From: Canna indica
Taxonomy: Eukaryota; Streptophyta; Magnoliopsida; Zingiberales; Cannaceae
Length of the DNA: 64,000 bases
Assembly: GCA_034359265.1 (NCBI GenBank)
Contig: CP136890.1
Span: forward strand, 41,948,501 to 42,012,500
Reading direction: 5' to 3'
Under the pieces are notes generated by a model. That model made no database searches, had not been told where the DNA came from, and saw only the letters and a program-made list of their open reading frames with translations. Shown here in pieces: positions 12,276 through 22,447 of the stretch; position 1 is the first letter of the stretch; every line of letters starts with the position of its first letter. Made by a program: the position numbers and the translations under genes.

Positions 12276-13465
12276 TGTTGAACAATTACCCATTCTAGAA
12301 GGCGGGGCGCGGGGGGGGGGGGGGGGGGGGGGGGTTGAATAGTGTTGGGTTAAAGTTATGTTCAATTCGATTCCTTTTTAATTCGATCCCGAATACAACC
12401 AAACTGATGTGCAGCTAATTTACGATGCTTGACAAGTATGAATAGCAAGTAATAGCAATCAAACAAGGCAATGCAAACAAAAATGATTATAGTGGTTCGG
12501 CCAACCGCCTACTCCACTACCTTGGCTCCTCACCTTTATAGATAATGTGTTTTCCTTTGAATACAACCGAGGACTCACTTCTCAACTCTTTGAGAATGCC
12601 TCACACCTATTCACCAAGGCAAAGCACAATTATACAAAGGAAATCCTAAGGTGTTTAACCTAGCACACCTAGCAAGATAACAATGGAAACCTAGTTTAAT
12701 AACAAGGACAATAACAACAAAGGAGCTAAGATTTAAACCACACGAGTGAGCTCCCTTGCAAAGCCTCCAAAGCCTTCAACTCGTCAAGATGTAGAGCTCG
12801 AAGTGAAGCCAAAGTTGAGGCGGAAAGAATGCTTCGAGTAGATGAACGATTGTCGAAGCTTGCGCGATGAAATCCACTTGGGAAGGCTCAAAAACACTCT
12901 AGGAGATCTTCAATGAAGAGTTGAGAGGTTCTTAGAAGTCTGATGAGGGGTATTTATAACCCCTCACTTGGCAGCTCCACCCAACGGGCATTTTTCTGTC
13001 CGTTGGGGATGTCTGATCGCTTGCTGGCCAGTCGTCGATCGATTGCTGAGCGACCGAAGATGTTCTGCCGCTTTCGGGCAATATTCAGTTGATCGACCGA
13101 TCGATCGAATTTTCTACTGCCAAGTTTTGATCTCATTTGGTTGATCGACCGGTCGACCGAACCTGGGCTGAGGCTATTTTTTCAGCCTTCTTCTTGCGAG
13201 CATCGTTTCCGGGTTCTGTTACCAAGTTTTGACTTGGATATCATTACAATTAGGCTTGGGATATATTCCTAGAGTCATATTACATAAAATCTAATCCTAA
13301 CTCTAGATTTTCTACTCGCTCGCCGATTTTTTATATTTCTCCGAATGAACTTCGCGCGCGTATCGAAGTCTCAACCTGAGATCACACACTTGATAAATTC
13401 ATTAGAATAAGTTTGTTATCATCAAAATCAAGATGGTGACCAAGGTTGAAAACCTTAGGCCAACA
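12276..13465 (-). repeat. Solo LTR of the gag-only family (1190 bp)
   Basis: On the minus strand it begins TGTTGGCC at 13465 and ends GTTCAACA at 12276. Flanks are GTTAC (12271-12275) and GATAC (13466-13470), a 5-bp target duplication with one change. A TATAAATA box is the complement of 12951-12958 and GTCGAC/GATCGA palindromes cluster at 13025-13165. The normally short C tract near the LTR end has grown to a run of 24 G on the plus strand (12311-12334). It separates gag from pol of the Tekay-like element. Confidence 0.87.
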
Positions 13466-14620
13466 GATACTCGCGCCTTTCCTCCCCTTGGTAGCCCATC
13501 TTGACCGCCCTTGGTCGGGTAGTCTCTCCTCATGTGTCCTGGTTGACTACACCCAAAGCAAACGAACTTGCACCCAAAACATAACCTCGTGTGCTTCCTC
13601 CCGCATTGTCTACACAAAGGTGTCTCTATCCTTTGTTGGGACTCCGATGCAACTGTCCTCTGGGTAAACCCTGGTCCTGCTCTTGACTGACCTCTGAAGC
13701 TGCCATGCCCTTGACCTGGCTGACGAAAACCGCTTGGAGCGGCTCCCTCAGATTGAGCTTGACGCTCTCCAGATCCCTGACGTTTGAACTTCTTCTTGGT
13801 TGGCCCATCCGACCTATCAATAGGTACTAATGCCTCCTTCCGCATGGCCTCGTCCACTACCTAGGGAAAGGTGGTCTCCTCAGTGTAATAGATCAGCCTG
13901 CTAATCTGTACTCTGAGTCCCTCCACGATTTGTCTAACTCGGTCCGCCTAAGTTGCTATGAGTGCTGGGTGATACTTAGACAAATAGATAAACTCCATCT
14001 CATACTCAGCCACCGTGGTGCTGCCTGTTTGTCTGGGCTGCTCGAACTCCCTGGCCCGCCTCTCATGGACACTCCGGGGTAAGTATTTCTCCACACTTCT
14101 CTAAATTTAGTCCAGGTAGGGGGGTGAACCACTCCTTGGTTGGTCCCCTCAACTACAGTCCCACCATCTGAACCATAGCCTTAGGAGTACACTCCAAGAC
14201 CTCACATAGTTCAACACAATCATTTAAAAAGGTGGTGACGTCGAGCTTCAGGTGTGTACCGGTAAACTCTGGTGGCCTCAGCCCGACGAACTTCAGGTAA
14301 GGGACTCCTCCTGGTACTACCTCGCGGTAGCCGGTCATCCCAGTCGCAAGCTGTACAGGGTCCCCAACCTCTGGTGCTCGTGGTGCTACTAGCGGCACCT
14401 GTGGAGGTTGTTGCCTCTGCTCCCGCTCCCTATGGAGCTCCTCAAGAAACTTGGCCACTTGGGCCTCATGTTGTGCTACCCTGGGATCCTGTCCCGGGTC
14501 CTCCTGCACTGGATGTCTACTGCTACGACCCAGGTCCCGCCCTCGGCCTCGGTCTTGGCCCGGTCTATTTGTGGAGTTGTTCCCACTCCCGCTCATTAAA
14601 GCGTTACTTTTTGGCTCCAC
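13466..14620 (-). pseudogene. Tekay-like gag with CCHC knuckle (degenerate)
   Basis: The frame starts at 14620 (MEPKSNALMSG), has a basic, Arg/Gly- and Gln-rich N-terminus, then the retrotransposon gag core beginning near LKFVGLRPPEFTGTHL (about residue 109). The core is cut by a stop near 14153. A later frame (13857-13470) carries the linker and a knuckle CFGCSQPGHMRRDY whose last cysteine is replaced by tyrosine. The same architecture appears in the gypsy element at 62067. The function would be capsid and RNA packaging; this copy cannot make it. Confidence 0.78.
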
Positions 14621-14717
14621 TACTAGATAAGGAAAACAATAATAAAGGGGAATTTAATAAATAAGCAATAATATCTAAAAGAAAACATTGATACCCCACA
14701 CTTATCGCAGCTAGTGC
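14621..14717 (-). other. Leader and degenerate primer site of the Tekay-like element
   Basis: On the minus strand 14698-14687 reads GGGTATCAATGT, a poor match to TGGTATCAGAGC placed where the primer site should be. Only about 20 bp of possible LTR precede it before the sequence changes character at 14718. Confidence 0.45.
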
Positions 14718-17493
14718 GCAACACTACAACAGATACGATCTTTTGTCGTAATTTTCTTCGTGGGCTAAATGTTTGAATATCGTGGCTACAGAGTGACAGT
14801 ATATGTCTATAAGGAAACTTTTAATAAGGGCAGTTGAATGGGAAGTTGCAATTGCTATTGCAACAGCTACTAATAGCAAAGTAAGAACCAAAAACAAAAA
14901 CACACACAAACATAAGAGGTTTGTTTACGCAGTTTAGTGACAAAATCAGTCACCTAATCTGCACGACACTCACCGGACATATGCCCAATCCACTCTTTAT
15001 AAGTATAGTTTTAGTCCTCAAGATTTGACACTCAAAATTCGACTACCAGTACTACAATGAATTGGAAATAACAAAAACTTATTTGCTATTACAAGCACAT
15101 ACCAACTTGCCTCTTTATGACATCCAAGCCACAGAGTTCCGTCCTCCACACAACCTTGTGTTGTAGCGAGTTATCAGCTCAAAACCAACTTCACACAAAA
15201 GATAAGAAATATAGATTGTTGTCGTTCTGCACTCAACAGTCTGCACTCAGCAGTCTCAACTCCTCAAATAATTGACAACACAATTTAAACACATAGGAGT
15301 TGATAGAAATGGATCCATAGAAGTAGATCAATAGGAGAGGATCCGCATTGGAGTGGAGGGGAGTGGATGCATCAGAGACCATTAACTCCACCAATAAATG
15401 ATCAAGACCATAAAGCTTCATGATGACTATAACTCCCTCAAAATGAACGACCAAGACCAAGAAGTAGTAGATCCATGATGACCAAAACTCTATTAAGCAT
15501 CATAAAAGACAAAGTCCAAAAGTCACCATAAATGATCAAGTCCAAAAGTCACAATAAGTGATCAATCAAGATTAACTCCACCATAAATACATATATATAA
15601 TATATATCATCACGATATTATATATATATATGTATATTATCAATAGTCTCAATAACATTCAAGCAACATTGCAGTAGGATAAATATCGTAGCAGCATAAA
15701 CTTCACTGCGACAAGAGCAGTTGAGACTGGCCAACGAGCAGTTAAAATTGATTGTGTTGACATAGGAGACTTGTAGATCCATATATTCTTTTTCCTCATA
15801 AATAGAGAAGACCAACCAACTTCCATAAATGCCACTTAATAAATGATCTTAACTTTAGCAGTTTCAAACTCAAAATACAATCATAACACATCATAATACT
15901 CCGATCATAAAAGCTTCAAGAAAAATTGCCGCCAAAAATGCTTTAAGAAAAACCGACATCCCATTAATGAATACCACTTCATTTCTTCCATAATTGACTT
16001 CGGTCATAAAGACTTCAAGATAACCGCTAGCCCACCAATGAATACTACTTCATTTCTTCTATAAATGAATAGGCAATAATTAAAGATGATTTAAAAATAC
16101 CTGAGATATAAGATAAAATCATCATTAACACTGGAAACCAAAAGTCATCATATATGCAGTATCCTTATCTAGAAAATCATAGTTTGTAGGAGCACTTGAG
16201 ACTGTCCTCACACAATTGTAATTGTCTTCAACATAAGCAGAACTCTTCATAGTTGTGACTGTCCATTTAACTGAGAATAACCTAGAATACTTTGCTTAAG
16301 CAACCATAGAGCAAGTAATAGTTAGACAACAAAATGTAATATGCAAGTATAAACTGAGAACTTCGGCATAAACTCCACAATAGTTGCAACTGACATACAA
16401 TTGAGAACAGACTGATCATCCTTTTGCCAAATATAGTAGCAGCAACTGGCATACAACTGAGAGCTTTAGTATAAACTCCATAGTAGTTGCAACTGTCATA
16501 CAACTGGAAACTGGCTGATAATCCTTTTGCCAAGTATAGTCAACACAACATAAGCCAAACACCAACACAGTGCTTTAGTCACGAAAAAAATTTCTTAGTT
16601 ACTCGTGGTTATTAATGGAGTGACAACTGATCAATAGTCACAAACATCAGTATACATTGAAATAATATATACAATTTGTCACAAATTATTTTGTTATTAC
16701 CTATCGTTTATTAATGTGGATAATACCACTTTTCATGGTAACTATTATAAGTAAAATTCAACTTTAAAGTTTTGTACCCACAAAGATATAGTTAATACTA
16801 CGTCATATAACAAATACTATTAACAAATAGATCGTGAATATTAATGGTACAAGTTCGTGGGTATAGTACATTTGTGGTTATTTTTAACTTAAATTTTTAA
16901 GAGTAGCGACGAGTATGTTCGTTAATATTATATATTAGTTTTGTAAATAATAGCATAGGTCGTGGCAAATAATCAGTTAATTTCTACCATAATATTGTGA
17001 CCATTGATGATACATTATCAACGAATTAAATTGTGGTAATTAGAAAATTTGCTTCCGATGTAATTAATGTGACAAGTGCCAGAGTTTCTGCCACAATAAT
17101 AGTAAAAACAAATTGTGGCAAATGACATTGAGTAACCATGAAAATATAAATATAATGGAAAGAAATTAAGAAGATTTGTTATCACATTTTCGTATTTGTT
17201 GTAAATAATAAGATAACATTTGTTACGATAATTTTATGTATAATACTTATATGCTTTTCTCACGAATGAAATCGTGGTAAATTATACAAACACATTAACC
17301 ATAAAAATTCATGGTTAATGGTGAAATCACATTCTACTGCTGCAATCACAATAAAACTAAAATATAATAATACTTCATAGACCATTTGATGTTGAATTCA
17401 GTTGACGATTTTCCTCCTATTTGATGTTAAAATCTCTAAAACAAAATATAGTCTCATACGTAGCAAATGCCAATTCCTTATTAAGAAGAAAAC
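14718..17493. other. Gene-free AT-rich region, CACTA-like left terminus
   Basis: No gene is recognised. It starts with CACTACAACAGATACG, which looks like the terminus of a CACTA transposon, and 16560-17345 contains many short CACGA/TCGTGG and GTGGCAAAT motifs that could be subterminal repeats. I could not find a matching inverted terminus or a 3-bp duplication, so the call is only suggestive. An AT microsatellite lies at 15589-15647. The text at 14915-15200 (gtttacgcagtttagtg, then a gradual run of exon-like phrases) resembles LTR sequence of an unclassified element. The region is interrupted at 17494 by a gag-only element and resumes at 27216. Confidence 0.35.
16352..16555. repeat. 103-bp tandem duplication
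   Basis: 16352-16454 and 16455-16555 are two diverged copies beginning aactgagaac and aactgagagc; both contain 'ataaactcca' and end near 'atccttttgccaa'. No function is evident. Confidence 0.75.
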
Positions 17494-18948
17494 TGTTGGC
17501 TTTAGGTTTTCAACCTTGGTCTTAATCTCTTAATCTCGGTTTTGATGATAACAAACATGGAACTAATATTTCGTTGAGAAAACTTTCAGGTTCCATTTCG
17601 ATTAGCGTTTGATGTCCTCGATCGGAAAAATAGAAAGAAATTGATAAATCAGAAGAACAATGATCGTCGCGCTCGAGTTCATCATGGAATTTCTTGAAGA
17701 TCGACGTGTGCACCAAAGTCGTCTTGGTCGAGACCAAATATCACATGGAGAGCTCTCCAAGTTGATGCTCGTTGAAAGCCGAAACCCGAAAATTCAAATT
17801 CAACCTAGGTTCGGTCGACCGGGAGGTTGACCGAATAGGGTAAGGAAATTGGCAGTAGCCAATTCGGTCGACCAAACACTGCCAAAAACTGGCAGTGGCT
17901 ACTTTGGTCGACCAATCGGTCGACCAGATTGAGGATCGCGCAATGTGCGACCCTGGCTTCCTTGCGTCGGTCGACCGATGGGTCGACCGAATGTGGGATC
18001 AAGTGTCTTGCGATAGTTGATCGACCCGTTGGTCGACCGATCACTCACATAAGCCAGCGGTCGCTCCAAGCGGTCGATTGGTCGGTCGACCGACCAATCG
18101 ATCGAGCGGCTGTAACGACTATATTTTAGCCCGTTGAGCTGCCATTTCTTCGTGAGGGTATAAATATCATTCATCTAACTCATTTAACTCCTCTCCTCTC
18201 ATTGTTACAGATTTAATTGAGAATTCTAAAGAGAGATTTGAGCCTTCAAAGAATCAATCAACGACGCTCTGTTCTTCCGTGAACACTTTCTCAAGCGCTC
18301 AGCTTTCTTCCTCAACTTGGGGTTTTATACGAGTTCTACCTCTTGATGAGTTGAAGGCGTTCAAGGATTGGAAAAGAGCACGAATTCTTGGTTTTATTTT
18401 ATGCTCTTTTCAAGTGTAATTTTAACTATTATTTGAGTTTGTTTTGGATTTGTGCGTGTGAAGACCTAGGCTATTTAGGTCTTGTGTGGAAGTGGTTACG
18501 TTGCTGTGAAGGTGTAAAGCTACTTGTGTAAACTTAGTGTTGCTATGATTAAGTGGAGTTGTCCCTTAGGGTTGAGGTGGAAGAGTGCTCTCGATAAGAA
18601 GACGGAGACTTCCGGGTGTGAAAGTGCCTTAGGTTGAGAGTGCGACTCTTCGAGTCAAAGTCCTCTGTGTAAGGGAAACTAATTAATCTAGTAAAACTTA
18701 GTTTGGAAATCCTAAGCGTGGTGCTTAGGTAGTGGAGTAGGCATTGGGGCCGAACCACTATAGATTCTTGTGTTTGCATTGATAACTTGTGTGTATTTAT
18801 TGGTTTATCATTTATCGCTTCCGCATCTAATCATTCAATTGTAAATTGCCTAAACAATCTAAGTAAACGAGTAAAATTATAAGTTAGGTCAATTAAAATT
18901 AGTAAACACACTATTCACCCTCCTTCTAGTGTTGCCATTTCGCCTACA
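17494..18948 (+). repeat. 5' LTR of gag-only element (1455 bp)
   Basis: It begins TGTTGGC and ends CGCCTACA. At least eight GTCGAC-centred palindromes (GGTCGACC and variants) lie between 17810 and 18105, just upstream of a TATAAATA box. The second half is the conserved LTR body seen in all family members. This copy has the tail segment (17894-18948) once, unlike the 3' LTR. Confidence 0.9.
18159..18166 (+). promoter_or_regulatory. TATA box of the gag-only LTR
   Basis: TATAAATA lies in the context gagggtataaatatcattc, about 790 bp before the LTR end. The same box is kept at 23176-23183 and, in the other LTRs, at 8345-8352 (+), 4216-4223 (-) and 12951-12958 (-). Each lies just downstream of the GTCGAC cluster, as expected for a U3 promoter. 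Confidence 0.65.
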
Positions 18949-18950
18949 TT

Positions 18951-18962
18951 TGGTATCAGAGC
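18951..18962 (+). other. Primer binding site
   Basis: Perfect TGGTATCAGAGC, two bases after the LTR end; complementary to the 3' end of plant initiator methionine tRNA. Confidence 0.92.
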
Positions 18963-19087
18963 GGGCCGTAGTTTGAGATTTTACCATCTCGTCTACAATT
19001 TATCTTGATCTTGAAATGACTCTAGAGTCGGTAGCATCTTCACCTCCTAGGTTCGATGACTCAAACTTTGGTATTTGAAAATATAGA

Positions 19088-20407
19088 ATGTACACTTATT
19101 TAAAGACTAAAGGTTTTGGTGTCTTCAACATGCTACGTTGGAAATTCATTGAACCTAAGGTTGACATGCATGCTTGGAGTGAATCAGATAAGAAAATGTT
19201 TAAGTATAATGGAGATGCCATGAATTGTATACTTTGCACATTACCAAATGGCATCCTAGATAAAGTCATGCATTGCTCTTCAACTTATGATTTATGGGCT
19301 AGTTTGAATGTTTTATACAATTATGCTAAAACTGAAGAAATTGGTACATTTAATGAAGGTAGTGATGACAATGGTCATTCACCTACCCCTAATCTCGGTT
19401 TTGATGTCCATTGCTCTTCTAGTAAAAAAAGTAGCTCCAAGAGCCGAAAAAGAAAAGTAATTTGTCATGCTTGCAAAGAAAAGGGGCATGTGAAGAAAAA
19501 TTGCACAAGCATGAAGAACAAAGCAAGGAAGAGATCAAGTGATTCCACCTCCACCTCTCACTCACTTGAAGCACCCTCTAGCCATGACTATGAAGTCACT
19601 TCCAAAGTTTGCCTCATGGATGCCAATAATGAGGTACACTTTCCCTCATCTAGTCATGTTATTGATAATGATAGTCATAGCTCTTCTAGTTCATTTAATA
19701 TGTCATATGAGGAACTAGTTGAGGAATGTCAAAAAATGTATGCCTTGCTTATAAAAAGGAACAAGGAAAATAGAAACCTAAAGAAGAAAAACTCTAAGCT
19801 TAGTTCACATGTGCATGCCTTAGAATTAGAAAATGAAAAATTAAAGACTAGACATTTTGATTCATGCCATGATAATCTAGAACTTGAGCTTAAAGCCTTG
19901 AATCTTGAGAATGATGATCTGAAATCTAAATTGAAATCTAGAAATCATGATTTCAAATTTGAGAATGAGACTTTGAAAAATGAAAATTGCATGTTGAAAT
20001 CTAAATTGCATGCATTGCATAAATCCACAAATGAATTGAAAAATGAGATGTTGATTTTAAGTAGGAAAGTTAATACTTCCTCTTTTAATTCTAAAAATCA
20101 AAATATCTCACTTAGGAAACCTCAAAAGAAGAAAGTTTCACTTAAGAATGTTCATGTCCATCATCCTTTTCATGTCAAGCATTCTAATGATAAATCTCAT
20201 GTCCATAGCAAAAAGGAAAATAAGTTTAATGGACATTGCTTTTGTTATGGTGCTTATGGGCATGCTATCTATGATTGTGCCGTTAAAATGAACCCAAGTG
20301 TTGTGAAAATACTTTGGGTACCTAAGCCCACTAATCCCCTAGGACCCAAAGGCATTTGGGTACCAAAGATTTCTTCTATTATAGGGGGAGGTACCACACA
20401 AGAGTAA
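19088..20407 (+). CDS. Gag-like protein with CCHC knuckle and coiled coil
   Basis: A 439-residue open frame. The family start is probably 24 codons earlier, at the ATG at 19016; the frame from there is broken by one TGA at 19076-19078 in the phrase NFGI-stop-KYRM. The copy at 54643 has Trp at this place (NFGVWKHRM), so a TGG-to-TGA change is likely. From 19088: residues 1-80 resemble the UBN2-type copia gag core; residues 126-139 are a perfect CX2CX4HX4C knuckle (CHACKEKGHVKKNC) in basic flanks; about 195-350 is predicted coiled coil with repeated LELENEKLK heptads; near 375-395 is a second, non-canonical Cys/His cluster (CFCYGAYGHAIYDC); the end carries WVPKPTNPLGPKGIWVPK. The role would be RNA packaging and particle assembly. 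Nothing of pol follows. Confidence 0.8.
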   Translation: MYTYLKTKGFGVFNMLRWKFIEPKVDMHAWSESDKKMFKYNGDAMNCILCTLPNGILDKVMHCSSTYDLWASLNVLYNYAKTEEIGTFNEGSDDNGHSPTPNLGFDVHCSSSKKSSSKSRKRKVICHACKEKGHVKKNCTSMKNKARKRSSDSTSTSHSLEAPSSHDYEVTSKVCLMDANNEVHFPSSSHVIDNDSHSSSSSFNMSYEELVEECQKMYALLIKRNKENRNLKKKNSKLSSHVHALELENEKLKTRHFDSCHDNLELELKALNLENDDLKSKLKSRNHDFKFENETLKNENCMLKSKLHALHKSTNELKNEMLILSRKVNTSSFNSKNQNISLRKPQKKKVSLKNVHVHHPFHVKHSNDKSHVHSKKENKFNGHCFCYGAYGHAIYDCAVKMNPSVVKILWVPKPTNPLGPKGIWVPKISSIIGGGTTQE

Positions 20408-22433
20408 AAGAGATTGAAGAATTGAAGTTGACCAATGAGTTGAAGGAAGGATCCCTACATGGTTGCAACTTCAAAGTCTTCATCTAGACTAGATGCCTAT
20501 GGTAAAGTTGGCATCAAATTCTTTGGTATAATCTCCTATACTTACTTGATTAAATTAGAGTTGGAGTTTTGATACATGCTTAATATTAAGTAGATTTGCC
20601 GCTCATGATATGCTTTCAAAAATATTTTTGATTTTTGATTTCTGGTCTCTTCGGAGACCTAGGTGGCCTGTAATGGGCCTAAGCGACCTTGAGGTTCTAA
20701 ATCGTAGGCACATTGTTGGCCTTTCGGTTTTCAACCAATAGGAAGGGTTGGAGATCTTACTTTTCAAAATTTCATATTTTGAGATCTCTTGATTCATTTT
20801 GTTATCATGAATGATTATTATGAAAATGAATCCATGCTATTTAATGAAGTTGAATTTTGAAAATGATATTTGATTTTTCTCTTCGCTATTTAGTTTGAGA
20901 GCTTGCATGTAGATTTGGTTTCATTTTCTATTTATAAAGTATACTTGCAAGTTATAAGGTTATTTTAGGAAGGCTAAATAGAATAGATTAGTTTGGCTAA
21001 ATCATCTTGAATAAGGTATAACGTCTAAAAATTCAAAATCTTAGTGTTATACCTCAATGCTTAAGCTTAAATAATGTCTCAATACTCATTATTAGAATTG
21101 CATGTCAAACCCTTAAATTTTCATGAGTAGGTAGAATCTTAGCACTTAGGCAAATTTCATTGAATGAAACTTGCTCTAGGTTGATATCTATTATTAGAGA
21201 CCTTCTTGTAAGTCCAAACTAATTTAACATGGGTAGAGATCTTATTCTTCAAATATTTCACATCTTAAGATCTCCTTGATTCATTATGATATCATGTTAT
21301 TTTTTTTTTTTTAAAATGAATCTTTACTATCTAGCATAGGTTGACATTCTTAAATGGAACATTGCTTTGAACCTTGTGCTATTTAGTAAGTTAGCTTGCT
21401 AGTTGGTATATGATTTCATTATGATACTAATGAAGCCTTCTTGCAAGTTAAGAAAGTGAAATTTTAGGAATTTCTCAAGAAATGAGGTATGGTTTTTATT
21501 TTGACAAAATTCTTGTATAACACCTCTATTTTCTTGATTAAATGATCTCTCTATGCTCATGAATGATCTTGCATGATAATTGATTGAAATCTCATGAGTA
21601 GATAAAATTTTGATACTTAGGCAATTTCATGTCATCTAGATTGAATGAAATGTGCTCTAGGTAAAAATCCATCTTAGAGACTTCATTTTAAGTTAAAACT
21701 TGATAAACATGTTTGATTCACTCATGCTTTGCTTCCATGTGATTAAAATTGAAAAATCATTTGTAAGTGGATAAAATGACAACTAGCTCACCTTAGGTAA
21801 CTCAAAATTGAAAATTTTTGACCTAAGTCAACAATTTGACTTAGAAATCTCATTTTGAGTTCAAACTTCACAAACATGTTTAGATTTACTCATGATTAAG
21901 TGTCCATATGTTTAAGCTTTAAAAACCATAAGTAAATGTTAAAATTTGATACTTAGCATTTTCATGGTTTCAAGCATACTTTGAATGAAATCATGCTAAG
22001 TTCATACATTCTTGAGAACATACGTGATTTAATTTTGAATAGTTTTGAACATATCATGTATGACTTTGTTTCATATTAAATACTTACTTTCCATCCCTTT
22101 GGTTGAGATTGTCATGTTTCATGAAAAATAACTTTAGAGTCTCAACTTAATGAAAAAATATGTGTTCTTCATCCCTTTGACTAGATTGACCTTTCTTGCC
22201 CTTTTTGATTGATGTCAAAAGGGGGAGAAGAGTATAGGTATAAAGGGAGAGAAAAGTATAAGACAATTAGGGATAAAATTATAGATAAAGGGGAGGAAAA
22301 TATAGGAAATCCATGCATATAGATAGGAGGAGTTTATTTTCATAGATATGCATATTGATAAGGGGAGAAATCCCTTAGTTGATATCCTACATGCTTTAAT
22401 GAATATATTTTCTTCGGGATGTTTGTCATCATC
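20408..22433 (+). repeat. Non-coding interior with ~480-bp and ~165-bp repeats
   Basis: No gene. About 20750-21235 and 21236-21715 are two diverged copies of a ~480-bp module; each starts near gatctta, includes a 'gagatctcttgattcat' phrase, a gcttgc block and a tgagtag block, and ends at 'gagacc'. Shorter partial copies of its second half follow at about 21750-22020. The same modules are present, reversed, in the element at 1-3502, so they belong to the family's interior. Confidence 0.65.
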
Positions 22434-22447
22434 AAAAAGGGGGAGAT
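22434..22447 (+). other. Polypurine tract
   Basis: AAAAAGGGGGAGAT lies immediately before the 3' LTR start, whose TGTTGGC has become TATTGGC. Confidence 0.85.

Larger units (their letters stand above)
6912..14717 (-). mobile_element. Tekay/Del-like Ty3/gypsy chromovirus, decayed, with two solo LTR insertions
   Basis: On the minus strand the order is a degenerate primer site (about 14698), gag (14620), CCHC region (13857), pol with RT, RNase H, integrase and chromodomain (11640-9556), polypurine tract (9533-9522) and 3' LTR (9521 down to 6912). RT-pol order with the chromodomain phrase 'PVEILD...VKVRWEHHSS' matches the Tekay/Del clade of plant chromoviruses. Solo LTRs sit in the 3' LTR (7472-9085) and between gag and pol (12276-13465). 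The 5' LTR is reduced to about 20 bp before unrelated sequence starts at 14718. The copy is dead: many stops, frameshifts and an internal deletion. Confidence 0.8.

Noticed and set aside
14272..14664. 130-residue plus-strand frame opposite the Tekay-like gag
   Set aside because: Pure antisense of the gag frame on the minus strand.
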